Assembly: GCA_036419695.1 (NCBI GenBank)
Contig: CP143946.1
Span: 952,001-1,016,000, forward strand
Origin: [Clostridium] symbiosum
Lineage (GTDB): Bacteria > Bacillota > Clostridia > Lachnospirales > Lachnospiraceae
Reading direction: 5' to 3'
Length of the DNA: 64,000 bases
The position numbers and the translations under genes were made by a program. Below, piece after piece: positions 14,489-23,296 of the stretch. Position 1 is the stretch's first letter, and every line of letters starts with the position of its first letter. Below the pieces are notes generated by a model that was given only the letters and a program-made list of their open reading frames with translations, did no database searches and was not told the DNA's origin.

Positions 14489-16450
14489 GTGGATGAGAAG
14501 GACAGAGTAAGACCGCGTATACAGGGGGCGCGCTGGAGAAAACTGGACAATACGGCAAAACTGTTTGCTGCTGTAGCCGGGGAGGATTTAAGCAATGTAT
14601 TCCGGCTCTCAGTATCACTGAAAAATGAGATAAAACCGGAACTGCTGGAGCAGGCCCTGAAGCTGACGCTCCCGGAATTTGAGAATTTCCGTGTGAAACT
14701 GCGCAAGGGATTTTTCTGGAATTACTTTGAGACAAATAACAGGGAACCTCTGGTGGAGAAGGAGGAGACCTATCCATGCAAATATATCGATCCTCATGCC
14801 AGCCACAGGTTTCCGTTCCGGGTGAGCTACTATGGCAGACGCATCAATTTTGAGGTGTTCCACGGATTGACGGACGGCCTCGGGGCCTTGAATTTCCTGA
14901 AGAAAATGACGGAACATTACCTCGACCTGTACATTAAAGTGCAGAAAAAAGAGAATTCTCAGGAAGCGGAAAATGCCGGATTGGCAGAAGCAGCCGGAAA
15001 AACGGAACTAACGCAGGAAATAACCGGAAAAACAGAACAAACACAGGAAATAACCGGAAAAATAGAACGGATGCAGGAGGACGGTTATCTGAGGCATTAC
15101 AGCAAGCGTCCCCATAAACGTTATGAGACCGAACAGGCTCTTTCTATCGAGGGGGAATATCTGCCGTTAGACTGCCAGTCGGTTCTGCACGGGAGCATCC
15201 CGCTCGACGCGCTGAAGGCCGTATGCAGGAAAGAGGGGGTCAGCATCACGAAATACCTGACGGCTGCGTTAATCTGGTCCCTGATTCAGGTCTATACGGA
15301 TGGGAAGACTTTGAAGCGTCCGGCCGCATTAAACCTGCCGATCAACCTCCGCAGCTTTTTTGATTCCGAGACAATGGCAAATTTCTTTTCCGTCACCAAC
15401 ATAGCGTGGCCTGCCGGGAAAGCGCCGGAGCGGTTTGAGGATGTGCTGGCCGAAGTCGGAAGGCAGATGGATGAGAAAATTGTGAAAGAACGGCTGGAGG
15501 AAACGATCTCCTACAATGTGTCCAATGAGAAAAAATGGTATGTGAGAATTGTCCCTCTCTTTGTTAAAAACATTGCCATGAACGCGGTATTTCTGAAAAG
15601 CAGTAAGGCATACACGATGACACTTTCCAATTTGGGCCCGGTATCGCTGAAGCCGGAGTATGAAGACATGGTGGAGAATTTCCATGTACTGATCGGCGTA
15701 TCCAGGCAGCAGAAGATGAAGTGCGGAGTGATCGCGTTCCGGGACAAGCTCTATCTGTCGTTTAACAGTGCGGTCAGTGACCTCAAAATGCAGGAATATT
15801 TTTTCCGCTTCCTGGAAGAGAGAGGCGCGGCGGCGGAGCTTGAAAGCAACGGAGCGGTGGAGCAGAAGTATGACAAAGGGAATTACCCGTCTATCAGTTA
15901 TGACCGGGGAAAACTGAAAAAACTGACCAATATCCTTTATCTGGTGCTGTTTACCGCAGCGGCCATAACGGGACTGGTCAACGTCCTGACCTACGGCATC
16001 ACGGAAACATGGTGGTCGCTGATTGCGATAGGGAGTATCGCCTATGTGGCAATGACGCTCCGGTACTCCATAATGAGGAGGGCCAGCCTGGCGGGAATTC
16101 TCATCCGGCAGTCCCTTGGAGTACAGGTTCTGCTGGTAATTATCGATTATATGACGGGGTTTAGCCGGTGGTCGTTCAATTATGCGATCCCCAGCCTGAT
16201 TTTATTCGATGTAATAGCCGTGGTCTTTCTGATTCTGATTAACAGGCTGAACTGGCAAAGCTATTTTATGTACCAGATTGCAATTACAATTTTCAGCTTT
16301 ATTCCGCTGATTCTGTGGGCGGCAGGATTGATTACAAGTCCGCTGATGTCCATCATTACCGTGATTTTGTCGGTTTCGGTGTTGTTTATCACGATAATCC
16401 TGGGGGACAGAAGTGTGAAAAAGGAACTGAAACGAAGGTTTTATTTCTAA
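14489..16450 (+). CDS. CAT-fold acyltransferase with C-terminal membrane domain (DUF6320-like)
   Basis: The start is GTG 14489 behind TGGAAAGG. Residues 1-470 resemble condensation/alcohol acetyltransferase enzymes, with the HxxxDG active-site motif as VFHGLTDGLGALNFL. The region about 160-190 contains three imperfect 11-residue units (TGKTEQTQEI type), a species-specific insertion. Residues about 480-640 hold several membrane helices preceded by YDRGKLKKLTNILY. The enzyme probably acylates an alcohol or lipid at the membrane. The next gene is an esterase, so the two may add and remove the same acyl group (inference). Confidence 0.75.
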   Translation: MDEKDRVRPRIQGARWRKLDNTAKLFAAVAGEDLSNVFRLSVSLKNEIKPELLEQALKLTLPEFENFRVKLRKGFFWNYFETNNREPLVEKEETYPCKYIDPHASHRFPFRVSYYGRRINFEVFHGLTDGLGALNFLKKMTEHYLDLYIKVQKKENSQEAENAGLAEAAGKTELTQEITGKTEQTQEITGKIERMQEDGYLRHYSKRPHKRYETEQALSIEGEYLPLDCQSVLHGSIPLDALKAVCRKEGVSITKYLTAALIWSLIQVYTDGKTLKRPAALNLPINLRSFFDSETMANFFSVTNIAWPAGKAPERFEDVLAEVGRQMDEKIVKERLEETISYNVSNEKKWYVRIVPLFVKNIAMNAVFLKSSKAYTMTLSNLGPVSLKPEYEDMVENFHVLIGVSRQQKMKCGVIAFRDKLYLSFNSAVSDLKMQEYFFRFLEERGAAAELESNGAVEQKYDKGNYPSISYDRGKLKKLTNILYLVLFTAAAITGLVNVLTYGITETWWSLIAIGSIAYVAMTLRYSIMRRASLAGILIRQSLGVQVLLVIIDYMTGFSRWSFNYAIPSLILFDVIAVVFLILINRLNWQSYFMYQIAITIFSFIPLILWAAGLITSPLMSIITVILSVSVLFITIILGDRSVKKELKRRFYF

Positions 16451-16537
16451 TTACCCGGTTAATTTGGACGATGGATCGGACTTTTTGGCTCGGGGAGAAG
16501 GCAGATACCAGGATGATATTTAAAGGAGAGAAAACAG

Positions 16538-17629
16538 ATGCGCAAGAAAAATGTCAGCATGATAGGAAACCTGACCCGGGATATGATGAATGATGTAATG
16601 GAGACGGCGCTTAAAAAGCCGATTCAGACGGGTGAGTTCAGAAAGAATCCGGTAGAACCGGCGTGGAGATGCCCGGCGGAGTATTTATATGAATTAATTG
16701 ACGCGGATAATTTTGTAATGGAATATTTAAGGCCTCAGAGCGTTGTGACCGGAAGGGTGATTCTCCAGCTCCACGGAGGCGGGTATATCGGACCGATGAA
16801 GAATATTTACAGGAGATTTGCCGTGAAGTATTCAAAACTCAGTTACGGCGCCGATGTCCTGACGATTGATTACAGAGTGGCTCCGGAAAATCCGTTTCCC
16901 GCTGCTGTGGAGGATGCGGTGTACGCTTACCGTTGGCTTCTGGAGGAAAAGAATTATAAGCCGGATCAGATCGTGGTGGCGGGCGACTCGGCAGGAGGCG
17001 GACTGGCTCTGGCTCTCTGCATGTATGCAAAGGATCACGGACTGCCGCTCCCCGGAGGAATTATCACCATGTCTCCCTGGACCGACGTGACACTGAGCGG
17101 GGAAACGTATGAGAGCAATTATGAGATTGATCCCCTGTTTGGCAATTCCAAAGAAAATATGCTTTACCAGTGCAGTTATATAGGAGACGCCGATCCGAAG
17201 AATCCGTATTTGTCCCCACTGTTTGGCGACTATACGGGATTTCCTCCGATGCTGATGCAGGTTGGAAGCTATGAGGTTCTCCTGAGTGACACACTGTCGG
17301 TCTCGGAAAAGGCAAAGAAGGCCGGTGTCCGGGTCCGGACCTCGGTCTATGACGGAATGTTCCATGTATTCCAGATGGGGCTCGATTTAATACCGGAGAG
17401 CCGCGAGGCCTGGGAAGAGGTAGGGGAATTTATGAAAATCGTCTACCAGATCCGCATTGCGCCCCAGGGAAAAGTAGTGAAGAAGGTAAAAAGAAGAAGA
17501 AAAGATACGGAAGACAGGGCAAGGCTGAATCTGCTGGCATTTCTGAAGCGGGAGATTACTGTTCAAAGCCCTGCAAAAAACCGCAGTTCTATGAACAGTA
17601 ACACGCTTCGCGATGCACAGAAACGGTAA
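16538..17629 (+). CDS. Alpha/beta hydrolase, HSL-type acetyl esterase/lipase
   Basis: The oxyanion motif HGGGY, nucleophile motif GDSAGGG (Ser), the Asp in LSPLF-type context and a catalytic His in DGMFHVFQ define the hormone-sensitive-lipase group of acyl esterases. The last about 40 residues are basic and end in NSNTLRDAQKR, encoded by an interspersed repeat, so they are unlikely to belong to the ancestral enzyme. It probably works with the preceding acyltransferase. Confidence 0.85.
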   Translation: MRKKNVSMIGNLTRDMMNDVMETALKKPIQTGEFRKNPVEPAWRCPAEYLYELIDADNFVMEYLRPQSVVTGRVILQLHGGGYIGPMKNIYRRFAVKYSKLSYGADVLTIDYRVAPENPFPAAVEDAVYAYRWLLEEKNYKPDQIVVAGDSAGGGLALALCMYAKDHGLPLPGGIITMSPWTDVTLSGETYESNYEIDPLFGNSKENMLYQCSYIGDADPKNPYLSPLFGDYTGFPPMLMQVGSYEVLLSDTLSVSEKAKKAGVRVRTSVYDGMFHVFQMGLDLIPESREAWEEVGEFMKIVYQIRIAPQGKVVKKVKRRRKDTEDRARLNLLAFLKREITVQSPAKNRSSMNSNTLRDAQKR

Positions 17630-17750
17630 AAACACCGCTGATTGTAATGAAAAGTCCGCATCGCGCACTTTTCGTTGCTTCGCGCCGTACAACTCGGGAT
17701 TTTCACGCAAAATGCGCGTGAAAACACCTCGCGGAATAATGGATGTGAAT
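17557..17750 (+). repeat. Interspersed palindromic repeat, copy A (overlaps esterase 3' end)
   Basis: An inverted repeat TTACTGTTCA/TGAACAGTAA (17557-17566, 17592-17601) is followed by CGCTTCGCGATGCACAGAAACGG, a hairpin (GAAAAGTCCGC ... GCGCACTTTTC), then AACTCGGGATTTTCACG ... CGTGAAAACACCTCGCGG. The same order, minus the central hairpin, is found at 26617-26755, and the hairpin alone near 37212-37251. Confidence 0.75.
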
Positions 17751-17773
17751 AATACAATGGGAGATTTCATAGC

Positions 17774-18253
17774 ATGAAAATCACACTGATTACGGTAGGA
17801 AAAATCAAAGAAAAATATCTGGAGGATGCCATTGCGGAGTACAGTAAAAGGCTGAGCCGATACTGTAAACTGGAGATCGTCCAGGTAGCCGATGAAAAGA
17901 CGCCCGACCGGGCCAGCGAGGTGATGGAGGAACAGATAAAGGACAAGGAGGGAGAAAAGATCCTCTCCCATGTAAAAGACGGAGCCTATGTCATAGCCCT
18001 TGCCATCGACGGCCGCATGGTTTCCTCGGAGGAACTGGCGGAGTTGATAGACGGTCTGGGCGTCAGGGGTGAGAGCCATCTCCAGTTTATAATCGGAGGC
18101 TCATTGGGTCTGTCTAAGAAGGTTCTGAGCCGTGTGGATTATAAACTGAGTTTTTCAAAAATGACGTTTCCGCATCAACTAATGAGGGTGATTCTGCTGG
18201 AACAGATATACAGAAGCTACAGAATTATCAATGGAGAGCCGTATCACAAATGA
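17774..18253 (+). CDS. rlmH: 23S rRNA (pseudouridine-1915-N3)-methyltransferase RlmH
   Basis: The 159-residue length and family blocks MKITLITVGKIKEKYL, LAIDGRMVSSEELA, FIIGGSLGLS and SFSKMTFPHQLMRVILLEQIYR identify RlmH, a SPOUT enzyme that methylates pseudouridine 1915 in helix 69 of 23S rRNA. Confidence 0.95.
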   Translation: MKITLITVGKIKEKYLEDAIAEYSKRLSRYCKLEIVQVADEKTPDRASEVMEEQIKDKEGEKILSHVKDGAYVIALAIDGRMVSSEELAELIDGLGVRGESHLQFIIGGSLGLSKKVLSRVDYKLSFSKMTFPHQLMRVILLEQIYRSYRIINGEPYHK

Positions 18254-18264
18254 CAGGACGAAGC

Positions 18265-18400
18265 ATGATTGCTGTGGTAGATTTTGAGGAATACGAAGCG
18301 ATAAAAGGAATCAGAAGAGGCAAGAGAAAAAAAGTTAGAAATGACAGCAGACACTTTGATTGAAGAAAGTATGGAAGCATTTCTGGAGTTGGCTAAATGA
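18265..18400 (+). pseudogene. Small frameshifted gene remnant
   Basis: Frame 1 from ATG 18265 gives 32 residues (MIAVVDFEEYEAIKGIRR...). A second frame ending at 18400 gives EKKLEMTADTLIEESMEAFLELAK. Joined through a one-base shift near the A run at 18326-18333 they make one plausible small protein. I do not recognise it; the second part has an antitoxin-like amphipathic look, which is only a guess. Confidence 0.35.
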
Positions 18401-18420
18401 TAATTTTAACAATAATAAGG

Positions 18421-18460
18421 AATCTCAGGTTGACGGTTATAGCCGGCCTGGGATTTTTTT
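18421..18460 (+). terminator. Intrinsic terminator
   Basis: AATCTCAGG (18421-18429) pairs with CCTGGGATT (18447-18455), and a T run follows to 18460. Confidence 0.85.
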
Positions 18461-18485
18461 GTGGAAAGGATGGAGCTTCCAAAAT

Positions 18486-18514
18486 TTGACAAATATCTTC
18501 CAATGAAGTAATAT
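18486..18514 (+). promoter_or_regulatory. Sigma-A promoter of the flippase gene
   Basis: TTGACA (18486-18491), 17-base spacer, TAATAT (18509-18514), 36 bases before the ATG at 18550. Confidence 0.75.
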
Positions 18515-18549
18515 GGTTCAAACATAAACATAAAGTAAAAGGGAACAGG

Positions 18550-20169
18550 ATGAAAGAAGAAAACGTAATCAATTCCAATATCATAAAACAGGGGAGCATA
18601 CTGGCTATGGCATCGGTGGTGGTCAGAATCATAGGGCTGCTTTACCGGATCCCCATGGCTAATATCATTGGTGAGAATGCGATGGGAATTTATTCCGCCG
18701 CATTTGAGGTTTACAATATTTTGCTGATACTGTCCTCCTACAGTATGCCGACCGCCGTGTCTAAACTGATTTCCATAAAGTTCAGCCGTTCCGAATACAG
18801 GAACGGCTGTAAGTGTCTGCTGAATGCGATGATATTTTCCGCGATTTCGGGCGGAATTGCGGCTTTGTTTCTGTTTTTCAATGCTCAGTGGGTAGAAAAA
18901 GCTTTTTTCAGCAATTATACCGGGATTGCGGTATCATTAAGAATACTGGCTCCGACGATCTTTTTTGTCTCATTGATGGGAGTGATGAGAGGCTTTTTCC
19001 AGGGCACGGGCAACATGGTTCAGACTGCCGTTTCCCAGATCATCGAGCAAATTATCAATGCCCTTGTCAGCATCGGAGCGGCCGTTTATTTTGTAGGTTT
19101 ATATTCGGATCTGGGCAGACAGGCTGCATGGGGGGCGGCGGGCGGAACCTTAGGCACCTGTATCGGAGCGCTCGGCGGACTCCTGTTTCTGATGCTGGCT
19201 ATGGGAGTTAACCTTCCGCGGCTTTTTAGGCAAATCCGGTGTGACCATAAGCCGGTGAACAAAACATTCAATATCTATCTCGTTATCATTGCCACGATGA
19301 TTCCGATCATTTTAAGCCAGACCATCTACCAAATCAGCGGAATTATTGATATCACGCTGTTTAACAGCCTGATGGGGAAAAAGGAGATAGCGGCCGCGGA
19401 AATCAGCGCCCTCCAGGGAGGTTACAGCACGTTATATAAATTGCTGATCAGTGTGCCGATTGCCATTTCTACTGCGTTTTCCGCCTCGTTAATACCGGGG
19501 ATCGCGGCCTCCCATGCAACGAAAGACGGTAAGAGGGTTACAGCCAATATTGATAAGGCGCTTCTGTTTAATATGAATATATCCATTCCCAGCGCAATCG
19601 GTCTGATGGCGTTTGGAAGGCCCATATTACAGCTTTTATTCCCGTCCTATGACATTGGCCTGGGCAGCCGGATGCTGTTCTGGGGAGCGTGTGCGGTGAT
19701 TTTTTATGCATACTCCACAACCACGAGCACCGTTTTACAGGGTGTCAATCGAATGAGAATTCCTGTAATCAATTCTGCGGCGGCCCTGGTGCTCCATGTT
19801 TTTGCCGTGTGCATCTGCCTGCGGTATACACCGATGGGAGTATTTGCCTTAGTTTTAGGAAATGTACTGTTTCCGCTTATCGTTATGCTCTTGAATGCGT
19901 TATATCTGAAAAAGCATTTAAAATACTGTAATAAGTACAGGAAAGTATTTTTTATTCCGCTGCTGAGCGCGGTCATCATGGGGGCGCTGGGGCGGGTGCT
20001 CTATGCCCTGGTTTTCCATTATGTTAAAAGTAATGTGACAGCCATTTTGATATCCGTCCTGTTCAGCATTCTGCTTTACTTTTTTGAAGTGATTAATTTT
20101 AAGGGAATTACACGTGAGGAAGCGTTGGAGTTTCCGGGCGGAAAGTTATTAATAAAAATGATTTTATAA
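18550..20169 (+). CDS. SpoVB/Wzx-like lipid-linked oligosaccharide flippase (MVF/MATE fold)
   Basis: This 539-residue protein has about 14 hydrophobic helices. Its N-terminus (IKQGSILAMASVVVRIIGLLYRIPM) and the central LQGGYSTLYKLLISVPIAISTAFSASLIP match the SpoVB/MurJ-like group of the MVF clan. These proteins flip peptidoglycan or cell-surface lipid precursors, and SpoVB acts in spore cortex synthesis. A spore function is likely but not certain, since clostridia carry several paralogues. It is monocistronic between its own promoter and terminator. Confidence 0.82.
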   Translation: MKEENVINSNIIKQGSILAMASVVVRIIGLLYRIPMANIIGENAMGIYSAAFEVYNILLILSSYSMPTAVSKLISIKFSRSEYRNGCKCLLNAMIFSAISGGIAALFLFFNAQWVEKAFFSNYTGIAVSLRILAPTIFFVSLMGVMRGFFQGTGNMVQTAVSQIIEQIINALVSIGAAVYFVGLYSDLGRQAAWGAAGGTLGTCIGALGGLLFLMLAMGVNLPRLFRQIRCDHKPVNKTFNIYLVIIATMIPIILSQTIYQISGIIDITLFNSLMGKKEIAAAEISALQGGYSTLYKLLISVPIAISTAFSASLIPGIAASHATKDGKRVTANIDKALLFNMNISIPSAIGLMAFGRPILQLLFPSYDIGLGSRMLFWGACAVIFYAYSTTTSTVLQGVNRMRIPVINSAAALVLHVFAVCICLRYTPMGVFALVLGNVLFPLIVMLLNALYLKKHLKYCNKYRKVFFIPLLSAVIMGALGRVLYALVFHYVKSNVTAILISVLFSILLYFFEVINFKGITREEALEFPGGKLLIKMIL

Positions 20170-20212
20170 AATACCGTATCAGCGGCCTCAACGGCCGCCG
20201 GTACGGTATTTT
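20168..20212 (+). terminator. Bidirectional intrinsic terminator
   Basis: AAAATACCGTA (20168-20178) pairs with TACGGTATTTT (20202-20212). The inner GCGGCC/GGCCGC stem has loop TCAAC. Confidence 0.9.
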
Positions 20213-20338
20213 GCCGGTATGTGCATTTTTTGCCAATGAAAAGAGTCTCCGGTATTTGAGATGATTTAGAGACAGCGGTGATAGAATGCCAATTATAAGA
20301 AGTTGTTTGGCGATGTTCAGCCGGAAAGGAGAATTTTG

Positions 20339-22570
20339 ATGATAAAATTCAGAGGCAGAAGGACGCTCCTGCAAGCGGCGTCTCTTTTACTTATATCGGC
20401 CGCCCTGTTTGGGTGCGGAAGGGACGGAAAAGTAGTGTCCGGTTCGGGGGAGGACACGGGCAGAGAACAGAAAAAACAGGCCATGGGAAGGTATGTGGAG
20501 AGTGAAATTCCGCTGCCGGAGGGAATTACATTTGATTCCGTAATCAGCTTCCAGGACGGGCCGGACGGGAAACCGCTGTTGTTTACCCGGAGGGATATAA
20601 ACGGGGTGGTGGAGTTCACCGGTTATCTGCTCCTGGAGGATATGTCATGGGAAGAAAAGAAATGCGGATGGCTGAACCGGCTCGGACTGTCTTACGAATA
20701 CGGCAGGGCCTATATTTCATACGGAGAGGATAAAAGGATGTATGCGGTCTATTCGGATGAGGATGATGAAGAAGTGACGGTCAGGCATCGGATCATTGTA
20801 ACGGAGGACTGGGAAAACGGCTGGGAAATCCAGATGCCCCTGCTGGAGGAGAAAAATGAAATGGGATATGCCTATTATCCGGACAGGATTACGGCACTCG
20901 AAAATGGAAATCTTCTTCTGGACTCGGGGCGTGGCAGGCTCCTCCTGTATGATGCATCGGGGCAGCACAAAATTGCAGAGACATTAGGCGACGGCAGCCA
21001 TTTTACGGTCGGGCGTAACCAGTTTTATGTCATTGACGAGGCATCCCGGAGCCTGATATTATATGATGGAGATAAGGGGACGGAAAAGGCAAAGTATCCT
21101 CTTGAACTGAACAGCTTTTATGAGGCAAAGGTGATTGCCGGTGAAACCGGCGACGTAAGCCTGGTTTCAAACGAGGGAATCCAGATTTTGAAAAACGGTT
21201 CGGATATTTGGGAGCAGATTGTGGAGGGGGACAGAAATACCATGGGTTCACCTCAATTTTATCCGACCGGATTTGCCCGCGGAAAAGAGGATGATTACTT
21301 TGTTTATTATGACTCCATGGATGAAACCAGCAAGCTTGTCCGCTATGTTTATCAGCCGGATATGCCTTCGGAACCGGAGACGGTGCTTACCATTTTCGGC
21401 CTTTATGACAATCAGACGATCAGGCAGGCGGTCAGTGTCTATCAGATTGAGAATCCCGATGTGAGGGTGGAATTTGAACCCCTGATGGAAGAGGGAGACG
21501 GGGCGGTTCCCGATGACTATGTAAGGACTTTAAATACGGAACTGCTGGCGGGCAAAGGCCCGGATATTCTTATTTTAGACGGATTATCGGAAACCTCCTA
21601 TATTGAAAAGGGTGTCTTGGAAGACATAACGGACGTGGTTGAATCTCTTGTTTCCTCCGGCGATTTTCTGGCAAATATCGCGGACGGAAGCCGTCTGGAC
21701 GGGCGCATTTATTCGGTGCCGGTAAAAATCGGGCTCCCCATGACTTTCGGCAGGAAAGAAGCGCTACAGGAGGCAGGACGATTGGATACTCTGGCAAATC
21801 TGGTTCAGACACATGAAAACGGACAAATATTCGGGACTGTTGACAGGAACGCATTTCTTTCCCTCTATGCGGACGCGTTTCTGGGTGATGCGGTCGGTGA
21901 AGACGGCGTGATAAAGGAACAGGAATTAAGGAATTTCCTCCTTTGTATGAAGGAAATCTTTGATGGAAGCCGTATGTCCGACGGCACAAGGGACAACAGG
22001 CCCACGAATATATGGGGGCTGCTGGAGAAGGGGACATTCCTGCATTCCGAAGAGACAGCGGGCTTTTTTGAATCCAGCCAGGGTACGTCCATCCTGGAGC
22101 AGGCGATGGGGGAGCTTATGGCGGATATGACGGTGCTGAACAAAACCTATCTGCCGTACGGTACAATCGGAATCAATAATGCCGGTGAAAATAAAGAGAA
22201 AGCAATTGAATTTTTGCGGACCGCTCTGTCGGAAAAGGTGCAGCGCTCCGATTTTTATGACGGATTTTCGGTCAATGGAAATGCGCTGGAATTTTTATGT
22301 GGAATCGAACGGAATTCGGCCGATGCATATGGCGGCCCGATCGACGGCGTAGACGGAAGAACGTATGAGTTCAAAACCTCCTGGCCCGGCGAGCCCCTGC
22401 GCCGGAGGCTGGCGGAATTCTGCAGGAGCGTGGAACACTCTGCGGGAAGAAACGGAAAAATAAAAGAGATTCTGATGACCTATTCGGGAAATTATTTTGA
22501 CGGAGCAATATCACTTGATCAGGTGGTGGAGGAATTGATGGGTAAAATGACGCTGTACCTTCAGGAATAA
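20339..22570 (+). CDS. Large extracellular solute-binding lipoprotein linked to a two-component system
   Basis: The start at ATG 20339 follows GGAAAGGAG. A lipobox (LFGC) lipidates Cys26. Residues about 45-370 carry repeated short beta-strand segments (LLLEDMSWEEKK, NGNLLLDSGRGRLLLYDASG, ASRSLILYDGDKG) that suggest a propeller-like sensor domain. Residues about 375-740 look like a sugar-type solute-binding protein (LTIFGLYDNQTIRQAVSVYQ, LNTELLAGKGPDILILDG). At 743 residues it is about 300 longer than a normal binding protein. No permease or ATPase is nearby; a response regulator and kinase follow directly, so sensing rather than uptake is likely (inference). Confidence 0.8.
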   Translation: MIKFRGRRTLLQAASLLLISAALFGCGRDGKVVSGSGEDTGREQKKQAMGRYVESEIPLPEGITFDSVISFQDGPDGKPLLFTRRDINGVVEFTGYLLLEDMSWEEKKCGWLNRLGLSYEYGRAYISYGEDKRMYAVYSDEDDEEVTVRHRIIVTEDWENGWEIQMPLLEEKNEMGYAYYPDRITALENGNLLLDSGRGRLLLYDASGQHKIAETLGDGSHFTVGRNQFYVIDEASRSLILYDGDKGTEKAKYPLELNSFYEAKVIAGETGDVSLVSNEGIQILKNGSDIWEQIVEGDRNTMGSPQFYPTGFARGKEDDYFVYYDSMDETSKLVRYVYQPDMPSEPETVLTIFGLYDNQTIRQAVSVYQIENPDVRVEFEPLMEEGDGAVPDDYVRTLNTELLAGKGPDILILDGLSETSYIEKGVLEDITDVVESLVSSGDFLANIADGSRLDGRIYSVPVKIGLPMTFGRKEALQEAGRLDTLANLVQTHENGQIFGTVDRNAFLSLYADAFLGDAVGEDGVIKEQELRNFLLCMKEIFDGSRMSDGTRDNRPTNIWGLLEKGTFLHSEETAGFFESSQGTSILEQAMGELMADMTVLNKTYLPYGTIGINNAGENKEKAIEFLRTALSEKVQRSDFYDGFSVNGNALEFLCGIERNSADAYGGPIDGVDGRTYEFKTSWPGEPLRRRLAEFCRSVEHSAGRNGKIKEILMTYSGNYFDGAISLDQVVEELMGKMTLYLQE

Positions 22571-22593
22571 GGCACGGGAAGGAGAAAAATGCC

Positions 22594-23265
22594 GTGAGGA
22601 TTTTACTGGTTGAAGATGATTTGGAACTGTGCAGATTCATGGGATTCTGGTTTGAAGAAAAAGGATACCTGGCCGACATCTGTCAAAACAGCCAGGATGC
22701 ATTTTATTATCTGAACAGGCAGATATATAATGTGGTGATTCTGGACCGGATGCTGCCGGGGATGGACGGAATACAGATACTGCAGCTCATGAGAAAACAG
22801 GGGATTACCACTCCCGTTATTATGGTGACGGCCCTCGGAACGCTGGAAGACAGGGTGGACGGACTGGACGCGGGAGCGGATGATTATCTTGTTAAACCCT
22901 TTGCGCCCGAGGAGCTGTTTGCCAGAATCCGCGCACTGGAACGGCGCCCGGTTAAAATGGAGCTTAACAGGCAGCTTGAGTTCGGAGATCTTGTATTAAA
23001 TCTCTCCAACCGGGTCTTATCAAAGGGCGAAAAAAAGTTGGAGCTCTCCAAAAAGGAGATGGATCTGCTGGAATTTCTAATCAGAAACAAGGGACAGATT
23101 CTGACAAGGGAACTGCTGTTAAACCGCGTATGGGGATTGGACAGCGCGGTGGAAGAAGGAAATCTCGATAATTATATTTATTTTCTCAGGAGAAGGCTTA
23201 AGCAGGTGGGGAGCAGTGTAACTATCAGGACGGTCAGGTCGGTTGGATATTCCCTTAAGGAGTAG
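22594..23265 (+). CDS. OmpR/PhoB-family response regulator
   Basis: The GTG start at 22594 follows GGAAGGAG. The receiver domain has Asp8-Asp9, phosphorylation site Asp51 (VILDRMLPGMDG) and VKPF. A C-terminal winged helix ends VTIRTVRSVGYSLKE. It lies 23 bases after the binding-protein gene and before its cognate kinase. Confidence 0.92.
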   Translation: MRILLVEDDLELCRFMGFWFEEKGYLADICQNSQDAFYYLNRQIYNVVILDRMLPGMDGIQILQLMRKQGITTPVIMVTALGTLEDRVDGLDAGADDYLVKPFAPEELFARIRALERRPVKMELNRQLEFGDLVLNLSNRVLSKGEKKLELSKKEMDLLEFLIRNKGQILTRELLLNRVWGLDSAVEEGNLDNYIYFLRRRLKQVGSSVTIRTVRSVGYSLKE

Positions 23266-23296
23266 GGGAAGAAGCGGGAAAGAAAGGAATGCGGCC

